Both the position numbers and the translations under genes were made by a program. The notes under the pieces were generated by a model. That model saw only the letters and a list, made by a program, of their open reading frames with translations, was not told the origin of the DNA and did no database searches. Positions 7,442 through 16,308 of a stretch of DNA of 19,449 nt are shown in pieces. How positions within the stretch are numbered: position 1 is the first letter of the stretch; every line of letters starts with the position of its first letter. The DNA comes from JBBIII01 sp037446575 (GTDB lineage: Bacteria > Bacteroidota > Ignavibacteria > UBA10030). The stretch lies in assembly GCA_037446575.1 (NCBI GenBank), contig JBBIII010000051.1, positions 1-19,449 of the forward strand, written 5' to 3'.

Positions 7442-8575
7442 TTAATTTTGAGAATTTGAATTAATTGGCAAACTGAACCTGAAAGTAGTCGATTCACCCG
7501 GCACACTTTCGGCTGTTATAAAACCAGCATGCGCTTCAACAATCAGTTTACAAATTGCTAATCCAAGTCCTGTTCCTTTTACTCTTATCACTTCTGATGC
7601 TAATCCTTGTTTGTATCGTTCAAAAATTGAATGTAATTCATCGGCTTGAATTCCGATTCCGCTATTTGTAATAGATGATTCAATATACTCATCTGTTGCT
7701 ATAGTTCCAGCAATTACTTTCGATTTTTTTATATTTATTTGCACAGACCCATTGATATTGGTAAATTTATGCGCATTACTTAAGATGTTTGCAAATACTT
7801 GAGCAATTTTATGAGAATCGACAAATATCGTTGGAAGTCCCTCCTCAATATTTAGGTCAACTTTTATTCCTTTCTGTTTATATTGCGGTAACATAAGTTT
7901 TAAAGTATTTCTTGCCGTTTCGTCAATTTGAACTTGAGTACGATACAAATTCATTTTCCCCGCTTCAAATTTCGAGAGATCAAGCATATCATTTATCAAT
8001 CGCAATAATCTATCTGTTGCTTCCTCAGCAGATATTAATAATTCTTTATGGACTTCCTGCGCCGGCGCTCCTTTAATCAAAGGTTCCTCTAATAATTCTA
8101 ATATACTTTTAATCCCGCCAATTGGACTACGCATATCGTGGATAAGCATTGCCATAAAATCGGACTTTGTTCTTTCTAACTCCGCTTCCATTTTTTTAAT
8201 ACGCACAAGCGATCGTGTACGTACTAGAAGCTCATCTATATCTATAGGTTTTGTCAAATATTCATCTACGCCCATTGCAAGCCCTTGCTCTATACTTGCG
8301 GCGTCTTTTCGTTGCGCTGTTAGAAAAATCACCGGGATGTGTTCGGTTTTTTTTGAATTTCGTAATCTTTTCAGCGTTTCGAATCCGTCCATTTCAGGCA
8401 TTTGAATATCAAGCAAGATTACATCTGGTTGAATGTTGACAGCCATTTGCAAGCACTCCATTCCACTGTTTGCACGTAACATACGAACGGGTTTTCGTTT
8501 TAAGGCAAACTCTAATAGATCAAGATTGTCCGCAGTATCATCTACGACAAGAATTGTGGGGGTTTCGGTATCCAT
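7442..8575 (-). CDS. Soluble receiver-histidine kinase hybrid
   Basis: A 377-residue protein with no membrane segment. An N-terminal receiver (6-122) has VVDD at 10-13, phospho-acceptor Asp56 (LLDIQMP) and Lys109. A short linker helix leads to the HisKA domain with His146 in IHDMRSP. The ATPase domain has the N box NILSNAHKF (Asn267), a G1 box NSGIGI in which the usual Asp is Asn304, and the G2 box GTGLGL (334-339). Input therefore comes as phosphate on the receiver, presumably from the membrane kinase encoded 12 bases upstream. The Asp-to-Asn change occurs in other active kinases but could lower ATP affinity. No Shine-Dalgarno is visible. The output partner is not evident. Confidence 0.92.
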   Translation of the reverse strand: MDTETPTILVVDDTADNLDLLEFALKRKPVRMLRANSGMECLQMAVNIQPDVILLDIQMPEMDGFETLKRLRNSKKTEHIPVIFLTAQRKDAASIEQGLAMGVDEYLTKPIDIDELLVRTRSLVRIKKMEAELERTKSDFMAMLIHDMRSPIGGIKSILELLEEPLIKGAPAQEVHKELLISAEEATDRLLRLINDMLDLSKFEAGKMNLYRTQVQIDETARNTLKLMLPQYKQKGIKVDLNIEEGLPTIFVDSHKIAQVFANILSNAHKFTNINGSVQINIKKSKVIAGTIATDEYIESSITNSGIGIQADELHSIFERYKQGLASEVIRVKGTGLGLAICKLIVEAHAGFITAESVPGESTTFRFSLPINSNSQN

Positions 8576-8587
8576 ATTGTTTTGATA

Positions 8588-11506
8588 TTAAGTGTTTTTT
8601 TGTTGAATAATTTTTTTAATTGTATTCGATATTACTTCTTTTGAAAAATGTCCCTTTTCGATAAAATCTTGTATATGTTTATTCAGATTATCTCTTTTTT
8701 CTTGTTCCACTTCAGCCCCCGATAGAATTACTATTGGAAGATTACGCCACTGTTCTTTACTTCGCAATTGATGCACCACGCCAAACCCATCAATTCCCGG
8801 CATTATAAGATCTAGGAATAGCAAAGATGGATTTATATTGCCAATTTCTTTTAATACTTGTTCGCCAGAATACATAGTAATAGCTTTATAACCTTCTACT
8901 TGCAACATTATTTTTAGAGATTCAGCAAAATCCTCATTATCATCTACAATTAAAATTGTTTGATTTTTGGTTCTGCAAGCTCGTTCGACAACGCTTAATA
9001 CTCTTTTTAGTTCCGAAGGTTTTGCAATAACATCTAATGCACCTAATGACAATGCCAAAGGTTTATTATCAACTATAGAATGAATGATAACTGGAATATC
9101 TCTTGTTTTCGGATCGCTTTTTAATTCTCTTAAAACCTGCCATCCATCTTTTCCTGGCATCATAATATCTAAAGTAATTACAGATGGTTGAAGTTTTCTC
9201 GCTAATTCAATGCCGCTATCTCCGGATAAAGCGCTTTGCACAGAATATCCTTCTGGAATCAAATAGCGGCGCAGTAAATCAATAACCTCCTGATCATCAT
9301 CTATGCAAAGAATAAGAACTGAGGAAGAAGTGGGTGTCGATTCCAAGGTCTGCATCTTCTGTTGAAATTCGACTTTCTGGAGAGATTCGTCCTTAACTGC
9401 TGGTAAAATATCTTGAGATATTATTGCTGGTTTTTTTACTGTTTGTGTTTCGATGCTAATTTTATTTAATTTATCTTTTGGAAATTCAGGTGGAATTTTC
9501 AGTGTAAAGATCGATCCTTTTCCAAATTCACTTTCAACGGTCAAACTTCCACCTAACAGTCGAGCGTAATTTTTTGCTATTGGCAATCCCAAACCTGTCC
9601 CCTTATATTTCCGTGAATTACTGGAATCGATTTGGGAAAATTCTTCAAAAACTTTTTCAAGATTCTTCTTCTCTATTCCGATTCCATCATCTTTTACTGC
9701 AATATTTATCATTTCATTTTGCTTGTGCGCTGTAATTGTAATTGCTCCTTGATCTGTAAATTTTGCGGCATTGCTTAATAAATTTAATAAAATTTGTTTA
9801 ACTTTTAATATATCAGTATTTAATTTGGGAAGTCCGGGTTCAATATTTTGAACCAATTTTACGCCTTTTGCTAACACCATAGGTTCTACGGTTACCATTG
9901 CATTCGCTATAATATTTTCCACTTCATCGGTTTCGATATTAATAGGCGTTCGTCCAGCTTCGATTTTTGAAAAATCAAGAATATCATTAATTAATTCAAG
10001 CAAATGTCTACCATTCTTTAATACTTTTTCTAAAGCTTTTGCTTGTTCCTGTGTAAGTGGGTCGCCATGTGGACCTAGTAGCACAGATGTAAATCCGATA
10101 ATTGAATTCAAAGGCGTACGTAATTCATGTGACATATTAGATAAGAAATCTGATTTAACACGATATGCCTTTTGTAACTCTGCATTTTTGCTGTTAAGTT
10201 CGCTATTCTTTTCAGCAACCTCATTTGATAATTTTCGAGTTGATTCAAAATTAAAGGCATTTGTTATTGCAACTCCGATTTGCGGTACCGAATTCATGAT
10301 TATTTCTCGTTGAAAATCTTCAAATGGCTGCATAGAACCAAATATTATCACACCCGTCAGATTATCTTGAAATAAAATCGGGGTAGCCATAATATAAGCA
10401 GGCACTATATCAACAATGCCGGTTGCAATTATAAAATCCTTTGTAACGCCAGTATTATTAATTTCTATATTTTGTTTCATTGCGGCACATTGTCCCGGAA
10501 TCCCTTCGCCTATTTTGTATTCTAAAATTTCCTTTTTAGAATTTAGAGCATAACCGCTCGCTAATTTTAATTTACCACTACTATTTTCCATTATATACAA
10601 CGCACCAATTGATACGTTTGTATGCATACACAAAATTTGCAGACTCTTCTCTTCGACGTTTTCCAAAGAATCGTGTTTATTTAGCGCTGTCATTAATTCA
10701 GAATATGCAGTGAGTCGTTTATAATTTTGCTGAAGCATTTTAGACATATGATTAAAATCTGAAGCCAATGCTCCAAGCTCATCTCGGCGTTTAAGATTAA
10801 TCGGTTCAAAAATTCCTTTCATTATCTTTTGAGTTCCGTCTCTTAATTGCTCAACCGGCTTTGTAATTGATTTTGTAAGGTACCATCCAAGGGCAACTGC
10901 AAAAACAGCTAACATTATATTCACCATCATTATAAATGTAGCTATGTTCCTCGTTAGACCGATCGCAATATCTATATTAACAGGGACAGAAGAGAGTCTC
11001 CGTTTATAAAGCGAATTCAATAAACCTTTAGCTGTTTCTAAATAATGAGAATTTGTTTCTTGTCTTCCTAACGCTTGAATTTCTAATCCGGCTTTTTCAG
11101 GCGTTAGATCTAATGAACGAATTAGTATTTTCTTATCTCCTATGTTTGATATCCAATTATAAAAGGAAGTTCTTATTTGATCTAATGTCTGTTGTTCGAT
11201 AGAATCTGTATAGACTTTTTGTAAGGCGGCAAATTCTAAATCAAAATCTTTCCAATTCTCATCGTATGCATTTCTTTTTTCGTGCATCCCTGTATACATA
11301 TATTCATTAGAAGCAGTTTCTATATCGCTTAATATTTGTTTAATCCGATCCAATCGCATAGTTGTCGTTAAATCTAAGGATGCTTGCGAATAATTTTTTT
11401 GAATCTTGTTTAAATTATTTATTGTAAGAAAAGTAGTTACTGTTAAAATGATAAGAAGGAAAGCAAAATTAAATGTTACTCTCCAAAATAATTTATATGA
11501 AAACAT
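8588..11506 (-). CDS. Membrane hybrid sensor histidine kinase, two receivers
   Basis: A 972-residue sensor. TM1 (about 11-30) and TM2 (about 187-209) bracket a helical extracytoplasmic domain resembling a CHASE3/four-helix-bundle sensor. A HAMP domain (210-262), a GAF-like domain (about 275-420) and a coiled coil (422-448) follow. HisKA has His460 in MSHELRTP. The ATPase domain has NLLSNAAKF (Asn579), DDGIGI (606-611) and GTGLGLPIAK (636-645). Receiver 1 has Asp780 and Lys829; receiver 2 has Asp899 and Lys951, the latter followed by Gly instead of the usual Pro. There is no Hpt domain or DNA-binding output, so phosphate probably passes to the adjacent receiver-kinase or another protein. It is the first gene of the leftward unit. 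The ligand cannot be told from sequence. Confidence 0.93.
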   Translation of the reverse strand: MFSYKLFWRVTFNFAFLLIILTVTTFLTINNLNKIQKNYSQASLDLTTTMRLDRIKQILSDIETASNEYMYTGMHEKRNAYDENWKDFDLEFAALQKVYTDSIEQQTLDQIRTSFYNWISNIGDKKILIRSLDLTPEKAGLEIQALGRQETNSHYLETAKGLLNSLYKRRLSSVPVNIDIAIGLTRNIATFIMMVNIMLAVFAVALGWYLTKSITKPVEQLRDGTQKIMKGIFEPINLKRRDELGALASDFNHMSKMLQQNYKRLTAYSELMTALNKHDSLENVEEKSLQILCMHTNVSIGALYIMENSSGKLKLASGYALNSKKEILEYKIGEGIPGQCAAMKQNIEINNTGVTKDFIIATGIVDIVPAYIMATPILFQDNLTGVIIFGSMQPFEDFQREIIMNSVPQIGVAITNAFNFESTRKLSNEVAEKNSELNSKNAELQKAYRVKSDFLSNMSHELRTPLNSIIGFTSVLLGPHGDPLTQEQAKALEKVLKNGRHLLELINDILDFSKIEAGRTPINIETDEVENIIANAMVTVEPMVLAKGVKLVQNIEPGLPKLNTDILKVKQILLNLLSNAAKFTDQGAITITAHKQNEMINIAVKDDGIGIEKKNLEKVFEEFSQIDSSNSRKYKGTGLGLPIAKNYARLLGGSLTVESEFGKGSIFTLKIPPEFPKDKLNKISIETQTVKKPAIISQDILPAVKDESLQKVEFQQKMQTLESTPTSSSVLILCIDDDQEVIDLLRRYLIPEGYSVQSALSGDSGIELARKLQPSVITLDIMMPGKDGWQVLRELKSDPKTRDIPVIIHSIVDNKPLALSLGALDVIAKPSELKRVLSVVERACRTKNQTILIVDDNEDFAESLKIMLQVEGYKAITMYSGEQVLKEIGNINPSLLFLDLIMPGIDGFGVVHQLRSKEQWRNLPIVILSGAEVEQEKRDNLNKHIQDFIEKGHFSKEVISNTIKKIIQQKNT

Positions 11507-11862
11507 AGAATTAACCTATTGTTTATCGTGTTTAAAACGAAAAAAAGTTTAAAATTACTAATTTCTTGTTCTAATAAAATTCTCAAAAGAATATAATTAT
11601 GGGTATGTTTGCTGTTTTTTCCGCTATTAATGAATAAATATTCTTTAAAATATAATGTAATCGCTTTAATTAAAAAAACATACAATATTAAGAACAAAAT
11701 ATCTGCACTAGATGAATATTATACCCTTTTTTCCGAATCAATTTACTGTAAGGCAAAAAGAAATGCAAGTACATAACTCGTAATTGCCTAATCAATTGAA
11801 CTTATCGTTACTCCGTAGAAAAAGCTGCTAAAAAGACTGAAAAAGTTAAATATAAAGGACTT
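11507..11862. other. AT-rich intergenic region between two leftward units
   Basis: These 356 bases hold no convincing gene. On the minus strand a perfect TATAAT (11723-11718) could be the -10 of the kinase unit, giving a leader of about 205 bases, but no matching -35 is present at 16-18 bases. I see no T-tailed hairpin that would end the uronate operon after 11863. The stretch 11806-11862 has an even, lysine-rich open frame on the plus strand without a start, which may be chance in A-rich DNA. Confidence 0.5.
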
Positions 11863-12948
11863 CTAACGTTTAATCCGTGCGCTTCCACCTTTCATAACAT
11901 GCAGAATTTCATCCATAGTTATCATGCTTGTATCACCTCTGGTAGATTGAAGCAAAGCTCCATGTGCTGCACCCATATTTACACAATCTTGCGGTAACAT
12001 TCCATTCAATAAACCATAAATAAACCCGCTACAAAAACCATCCCCGCCTCCTACACGATCTTCTATCTCTAATTTTTCATATTTCTTTGATTCGTAAAAA
12101 ACACCATCGTAGAACATTATTGAAGACCAATTATTCACCAAACTGCTTACAACTTCCCGTAAAGTCGTTCCTACAGCTTGAATATTTGGATATGTAGCTA
12201 CTACCTTTTTAACCATTTCCTTATAAGAATCGACATGTAAAGTTGAAAGATTTTCATCTATTCCTTCGACATCAAAACCAAGCGTCTTTTGAAAATCTTC
12301 TTCATTGCCAATTATTACATCAATATAAGGTATTAGTTTTTTAGTTACTTCAATTGCCTTTGCTGAGGACCATAGCTTACTACGATAATTCAGGTCATAG
12401 CTTACAATTGTCCCTGCTTCGTGAGCAGCTTTAACTGCTTCTAATGCAACCTCAGCGCAACTATCGCTAAGCGCCGAAAAAATTCCGCCCGTATGAAACC
12501 AGCGTGCTTTCCTTTTATTAAAAATCTTTTCCCAATCTACATCGCCTGGTTTCATATGTGAGGTAGAGGTATGTCCTCTATCATAGATCGATTGACTTGG
12601 GCGCACACCAATACCAAGCTCTGTAAAATTCAGGCCAATTCTATCTTTTCTGCCAGAGCCATCGTATGGTATCCAAATAACTTCGCTTATATCCATTCCG
12701 CTTGCGCGCGCATGATTTCTAATAAAATTACCAAGTGGATTATCTACTAAGCGCGATATCCAACTTGTTCGCAAGCCATATCGTGCTAATGCGTACGTTA
12801 CGTTATACTCCCCTCCGCCAGCATATACTTCAAGTATGTGCGTTAATTCAATTCTCTGGTATCCGGGCGGACTTAGACGAACCATACATTCGCCTAATGA
12901 AATTACATCAAACTCAGTTTCGTTAGCTGCCTTTATATTTAATGCCAT
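11863..12948 (-). CDS. kdgK: PfkB-family sugar kinase, probable KDG kinase
   Basis: A 361-residue ribokinase-fold enzyme. The N-terminal substrate motif is AGGGEYNVTYALARYG (43-58), and the C-terminal anion-hole motif DRVGGGDGF has the catalytic base Asp303. The strand YDLNYRSKLW (184-193) is typical of 2-keto-3-deoxygluconate kinases (DxNxRxxLW). It would phosphorylate KDG to KDPG in the cytoplasm, feeding the aldolase encoded in the same operon. The assignment rests on family motifs plus context; other PfkB sugar acids are possible. It is somewhat longer than typical KdgK (about 310), mostly in the middle region (225-285). The gene is 28 bases after uxaC and is last in the operon; AAGAG lies before the ATG. 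Confidence 0.85.
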   Translation of the reverse strand: MALNIKAANETEFDVISLGECMVRLSPPGYQRIELTHILEVYAGGGEYNVTYALARYGLRTSWISRLVDNPLGNFIRNHARASGMDISEVIWIPYDGSGRKDRIGLNFTELGIGVRPSQSIYDRGHTSTSHMKPGDVDWEKIFNKRKARWFHTGGIFSALSDSCAEVALEAVKAAHEAGTIVSYDLNYRSKLWSSAKAIEVTKKLIPYIDVIIGNEEDFQKTLGFDVEGIDENLSTLHVDSYKEMVKKVVATYPNIQAVGTTLREVVSSLVNNWSSIMFYDGVFYESKKYEKLEIEDRVGGGDGFCSGFIYGLLNGMLPQDCVNMGAAHGALLQSTRGDTSMITMDEILHVMKGGSARIKR

Positions 12949-12976
12949 ATTTAACTCTTATAAATAATCAATAGAT

Positions 12977-14386
12977 TTAAAAATTAAAATATTTTTTTGC
13001 GTTGAAATAACAAATATCCTTTACAATCCCTCCGACTAATTTTAAATCATTAGGTATTAATCCTTTTTCTATTTCTGAACCAAGTATATTGCATAACAAC
13101 CGTCGAAAATATTCGTGACGCGGATATGAAAGAAAACTTCTCGAGTCTGTTAACATTCCGACAAATTGACTTAAAACTCCCATGTTGGATAGAGCTTCTA
13201 TTTGCTTTTTCATTCCATCTAATTGATCCAAAAACCACCAAGCAGAACCATATTGTATTTTGCCGCCGATGCTCCCATCTTGAAAGTTGCCAATCATCGT
13301 CGCCATTAGTTCATTATCGCTTGGATTCAAATTATATAAGATCGTCTTTGCAAGTTTGTTTTCTGTATCGAGACGGTTTAAAAATTTTGCTAACGGACGC
13401 GCAATTTCAAAATCACCGATGGAATCGAAGCCAGTATCAGGTCCCAAAATGCGCATCATTCTTGTATTATTGTTCCTTAACGCACCTAAATGCAATTGTT
13501 GAACCCAACCTTTTTCATAATTCATTATACCTAATTCGAACAAAACAGCCGATTTGAATTTTAACACTTCTATGTTACTTAATCTCTTGCCTTTTATTGC
13601 TCTCTTAAAAATAGAATTGATTTCGGATTCAGTATAATCTTCCGCAAAAACAGTTTCCAGTCCATGGTCAGAAAGTCGACATCCGCGCGAGTGAAAGAAA
13701 TCGTGGCGAGCGCGTAATGCAATAATTAGATCATCATAATTCTTTATATCAATGCCTGCTATATCTCCCAATCGTTGCAAATAAAGAGTAAATGCATCAA
13801 TATTATCTATTGCCATAGATTTATCAGGTCGGAATGTTGGCAGCATTTTTGTAAAACCATTACCCTTATTTTCATATTGTTGATGATACTCTAATGAATC
13901 AATCGGATCGTCAGTTGTGCATATTACTTCAACTTTCATTCGTTTAGCAATACCTTGAGTAGTAAAACCAGGCGTCGCAAGTTTAGCATTACATTTTTGC
14001 CAAATTGACTTCGCAGTTTTTTCATTAAGAAGTAAATTTGAAATGCCAAATGGGCGATTTAATTCTAAGTGTGTCCAATGATAAAGTGGATTACGAATAG
14101 TCTTTGGAACCGTACGCGCCCACATCTCAAACTTTTCCCAATCAGATGCATTACCGGTTATAAAGCGTTCGTCCACACCGCAGGTTCGCATAGCTCGCCA
14201 TTTGTAATGATCGCCAGCCAGCCAAATCTGCGTCATATTTTCGAATAGTCTATTTTGCGCTACTTCTTTTGGAGGAATATGACAATGATAGTCGATAATA
14301 GGTAAATCTTCAGCATAATCGTGGTAAAGTTTTGATGCAGTTTTAGTCTCAAGTAAAAAATCTTTGTGAATAAATGCTTTTTTCAT
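12977..14386 (-). CDS. uxaC: Glucuronate/galacturonate isomerase
   Basis: A 469-residue uronate isomerase of the amidohydrolase superfamily, the usual family length. Metal-site motif DYHCHIPP (32-39), CTTDDP (156-161), LHLGALRNNN (299-308), TDSRSF (413-418) and the C-terminal YPRHEYFRR (421-429) are all family hallmarks. It converts D-glucuronate to D-fructuronate and D-galacturonate to D-tagaturonate. To reach KDG these need UxuB/UxuA or UxaB/UxaA, which are not in the window. AGGAAAAGGAT sits just before the ATG, the strongest ribosome site in the operon. The 84-base gap to the aldolase gene is the largest within the operon; I see no hairpin in it. Confidence 0.95.
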   Translation of the reverse strand: MKKAFIHKDFLLETKTASKLYHDYAEDLPIIDYHCHIPPKEVAQNRLFENMTQIWLAGDHYKWRAMRTCGVDERFITGNASDWEKFEMWARTVPKTIRNPLYHWTHLELNRPFGISNLLLNEKTAKSIWQKCNAKLATPGFTTQGIAKRMKVEVICTTDDPIDSLEYHQQYENKGNGFTKMLPTFRPDKSMAIDNIDAFTLYLQRLGDIAGIDIKNYDDLIIALRARHDFFHSRGCRLSDHGLETVFAEDYTESEINSIFKRAIKGKRLSNIEVLKFKSAVLFELGIMNYEKGWVQQLHLGALRNNNTRMMRILGPDTGFDSIGDFEIARPLAKFLNRLDTENKLAKTILYNLNPSDNELMATMIGNFQDGSIGGKIQYGSAWWFLDQLDGMKKQIEALSNMGVLSQFVGMLTDSRSFLSYPRHEYFRRLLCNILGSEIEKGLIPNDLKLVGGIVKDICYFNAKKYFNF

Positions 14387-14470
14387 ATCCTTTTCCTGTG
14401 ATTATATTTAGGAAAACTGTAAATTAATATCTACTAAATTGGTCAATTATATCAAGAATTTCCATATCGA

Positions 14471-15442
14471 TTATATTTGTATCAAATGAAAAGCAAAACC
14501 ACCTATTTCACAATCTAAATAGACTGTTTGCAACTTCCCATTTACAATATTTTTAGTATCTGGCTTAATGTCAACACCTCGACGTTTTAAATGATTAATT
14601 GCGCGTTCAATAGAATTCGTTGAAATTGCAATATGACCATTTGCACCGAGGAATACTCTCTTTAGAACTTCAAATTGAGTTCCAACAAAAATTGAACCTG
14701 TAGTATCTTTTAACTCCATTCCAAATATCTTTTTTAGTTTTTCTGCATTCTGAATGGCTTCTTCTGAAGTAGGTGTATTTATTCCGACATGTCTAATATC
14801 GAATCCAAGTAAAAGATTAACTGCGCGAGCAGTAAGGTCTCTTATTTCGCTAAATTTTTTATTCGAAATCAATTCAGATTTTACCATCCAACTACCACCG
14901 CAGGCAAGAACTCGGTTAAATTTTATAAAAGAAAGTAGATTTTTCTCGTCTATTCCACCTGTAGGAATAAATTTTAGATTTTTATATGGAGCGCTAATAG
15001 CTTTTAAAAAATCTAATCCTCCACTCGCTTCCGCGGGAAAGAATTTCACAACATCTAAACCGAAACTGAGCGCAACTTCAATTTCAGAAGGCGTCGCAAC
15101 ACCCGGTGTTATTGGAATATCGTTTGCTAAACAATATTCTACTACTTTTGGATTTAATCCTGGCGATACTATAAACTTAGAGCCATTATCTACGGCAATC
15201 TTAACTTGATCAACTGTTAGCACAGTACCGGCACCAAGCAGCATATCGGGGAATACTTTAGAAATTTTTTCGATGGATTCTTTTGCGGCAGAAGTTCTAA
15301 ATGTAACCTCCGCACAAGGTAAGCCGCCTTCTATCAAAGCTTGTGCTAAAGGTTCGGCATCTGCGGCGTCTTCAATTGCAATAACTGGAACAATTCCAAT
15401 CAATCCGATTTCTTCTAAAACTTTTTGCATATTCTTAATCAA
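14471..15442 (-). CDS. eda: KDPG aldolase fused to a C-terminal VOC-fold domain
   Basis: A 323-residue two-domain protein. Residues 1-212 are a class I KDPG/KHG aldolase: Glu45 and Arg49 in AEVTFRT, LLGAGTVL at 68-75, the Schiff-base Lys133 in VVKFFPAE, and TGGI (161-164). It cleaves KDPG to pyruvate and glyceraldehyde-3-phosphate and may also act on 2-keto-4-hydroxyglutarate. Residues 214-323 look like a glyoxalase/VOC module (RHVGINT, GHIAIST, a closing strand with FAFHLIQ). Stand-alone Eda is about 210 residues, so the extra domain is a true addition and not a start error. I recall similar aldolase-VOC proteins in some other bacteria; the role of the second domain is unknown. The gene starts 13 bases after kduI. 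Confidence 0.9.
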   Translation of the reverse strand: MIKNMQKVLEEIGLIGIVPVIAIEDAADAEPLAQALIEGGLPCAEVTFRTSAAKESIEKISKVFPDMLLGAGTVLTVDQVKIAVDNGSKFIVSPGLNPKVVEYCLANDIPITPGVATPSEIEVALSFGLDVVKFFPAEASGGLDFLKAISAPYKNLKFIPTGGIDEKNLLSFIKFNRVLACGGSWMVKSELISNKKFSEIRDLTARAVNLLLGFDIRHVGINTPTSEEAIQNAEKLKKIFGMELKDTTGSIFVGTQFEVLKRVFLGANGHIAISTNSIERAINHLKRRGVDIKPDTKNIVNGKLQTVYLDCEIGGFAFHLIQI

Positions 15443-15455
15443 TTACTTGTTCTTA

Positions 15456-16289
15456 TCATTTAAGGTCGTCTATTGTAACACCATCCATATCATCAAACAC
15501 CTGATTCTCACCGCCCATAGCCCAAATGAAACTATAATTTCTGGTTCCTACGCCAGAATGAATAGACCAACTCGGATTCAAAACAGCTTGACCATTCCGA
15601 ATTATGATATGCCGAGTTTCTGACGGCTGTCCCATAAAATGAATTACAATTGCATCGGGCGAGATATTATAATACATATAAACTTCAGAACGGCGTTGAT
15701 GCGTATGCGACGGCATTGTATTCCACACACATCCATCGTCTAATTCTGTTATGCCCATTACAAGCTGACAGCTTTGAACCCCCTTCGGATGAATCATTCT
15801 GTTAATAGTACGTTTGTTTGCATCCTTTTGACTCCCAAGATGAGACTTATCAGCTTCAGCAAGCGTTGTTTTTGTTGTAGGATATTCCTTATGAGCTGGA
15901 TAACTGACAAAATAAAATTTTGCGGGATTTTCTGAAGTTATACTAGAAAAAATAACTTCCTTCGCGCTACGTCCTACATATAACGCATCTTTTGTTTGCA
16001 TTGAATATTCTTTTCCATCCACTGTAATTTTGCCTTCACCGCCAATGTTAATAATTCCAACTTCCCTTCGTTCGCAAAAATATTCTGCCGCCATTTCTTT
16101 TTTAGTTGCTAGCAACTTTAAAGTCTTTTTCACAGGAACTGCAGAACCTGTAATTGATCTATCTATATCAGAATATGTCATTGGAACATCATCCGGCGTA
16201 AAAAGAGTATCTATTAAATAATACTTACGTAATTCCTCTGTTGTCATCGACTTGAACCATTTTGGGTCTGCAGAATATTTTACATCCAT
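15456..16289 (-). CDS. kduI: 5-keto-4-deoxyuronate isomerase
   Basis: A 277-residue cupin-fold isomerase of normal family length. The zinc ligands expected from E. coli KduI (His196, His198, Glu203, His245) are matched by His195, His197, Glu202 (MPSHTHQRRSEVY) and His244 (SWSIHSGVGT). It interconverts 5-keto-4-deoxyuronate, formed spontaneously from unsaturated uronates released by polysaccharide lyases or unsaturated glycuronidases, and 2,5-diketo-3-deoxygluconate. AAAGGA lies 8 bases before the ATG. It is the second gene of the operon, 19 bases after kduD. Its presence implies that the host degrades uronate polymers such as pectin or glycosaminoglycans. Confidence 0.96.
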   Translation of the reverse strand: MDVKYSADPKWFKSMTTEELRKYYLIDTLFTPDDVPMTYSDIDRSITGSAVPVKKTLKLLATKKEMAAEYFCERREVGIINIGGEGKITVDGKEYSMQTKDALYVGRSAKEVIFSSITSENPAKFYFVSYPAHKEYPTTKTTLAEADKSHLGSQKDANKRTINRMIHPKGVQSCQLVMGITELDDGCVWNTMPSHTHQRRSEVYMYYNISPDAIVIHFMGQPSETRHIIIRNGQAVLNPSWSIHSGVGTRNYSFIWAMGGENQVFDDMDGVTIDDLK

Positions 16290-16308
16290 ATCTTATTCCT
16301 TTAAAAAT

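Noticed and set aside
11476..11697. 73-codon minus-strand frame overlapping the hybrid kinase start
   Set aside because: It needs a TTG start without a ribosome site, overlaps the kinase N terminus, and its composition is that of random AT-rich DNA.
13126..13557. 143-codon plus-strand frame inside uxaC
   Set aside because: It is antisense to a fully conserved enzyme and shows no domain; it is a shadow of uxaC codon use.
14387..14470. 13-codon frame and TATAAT-like box between eda and uxaC
   Set aside because: Too short, no ribosome site, and no partner -35; treated as plain intergenic sequence.
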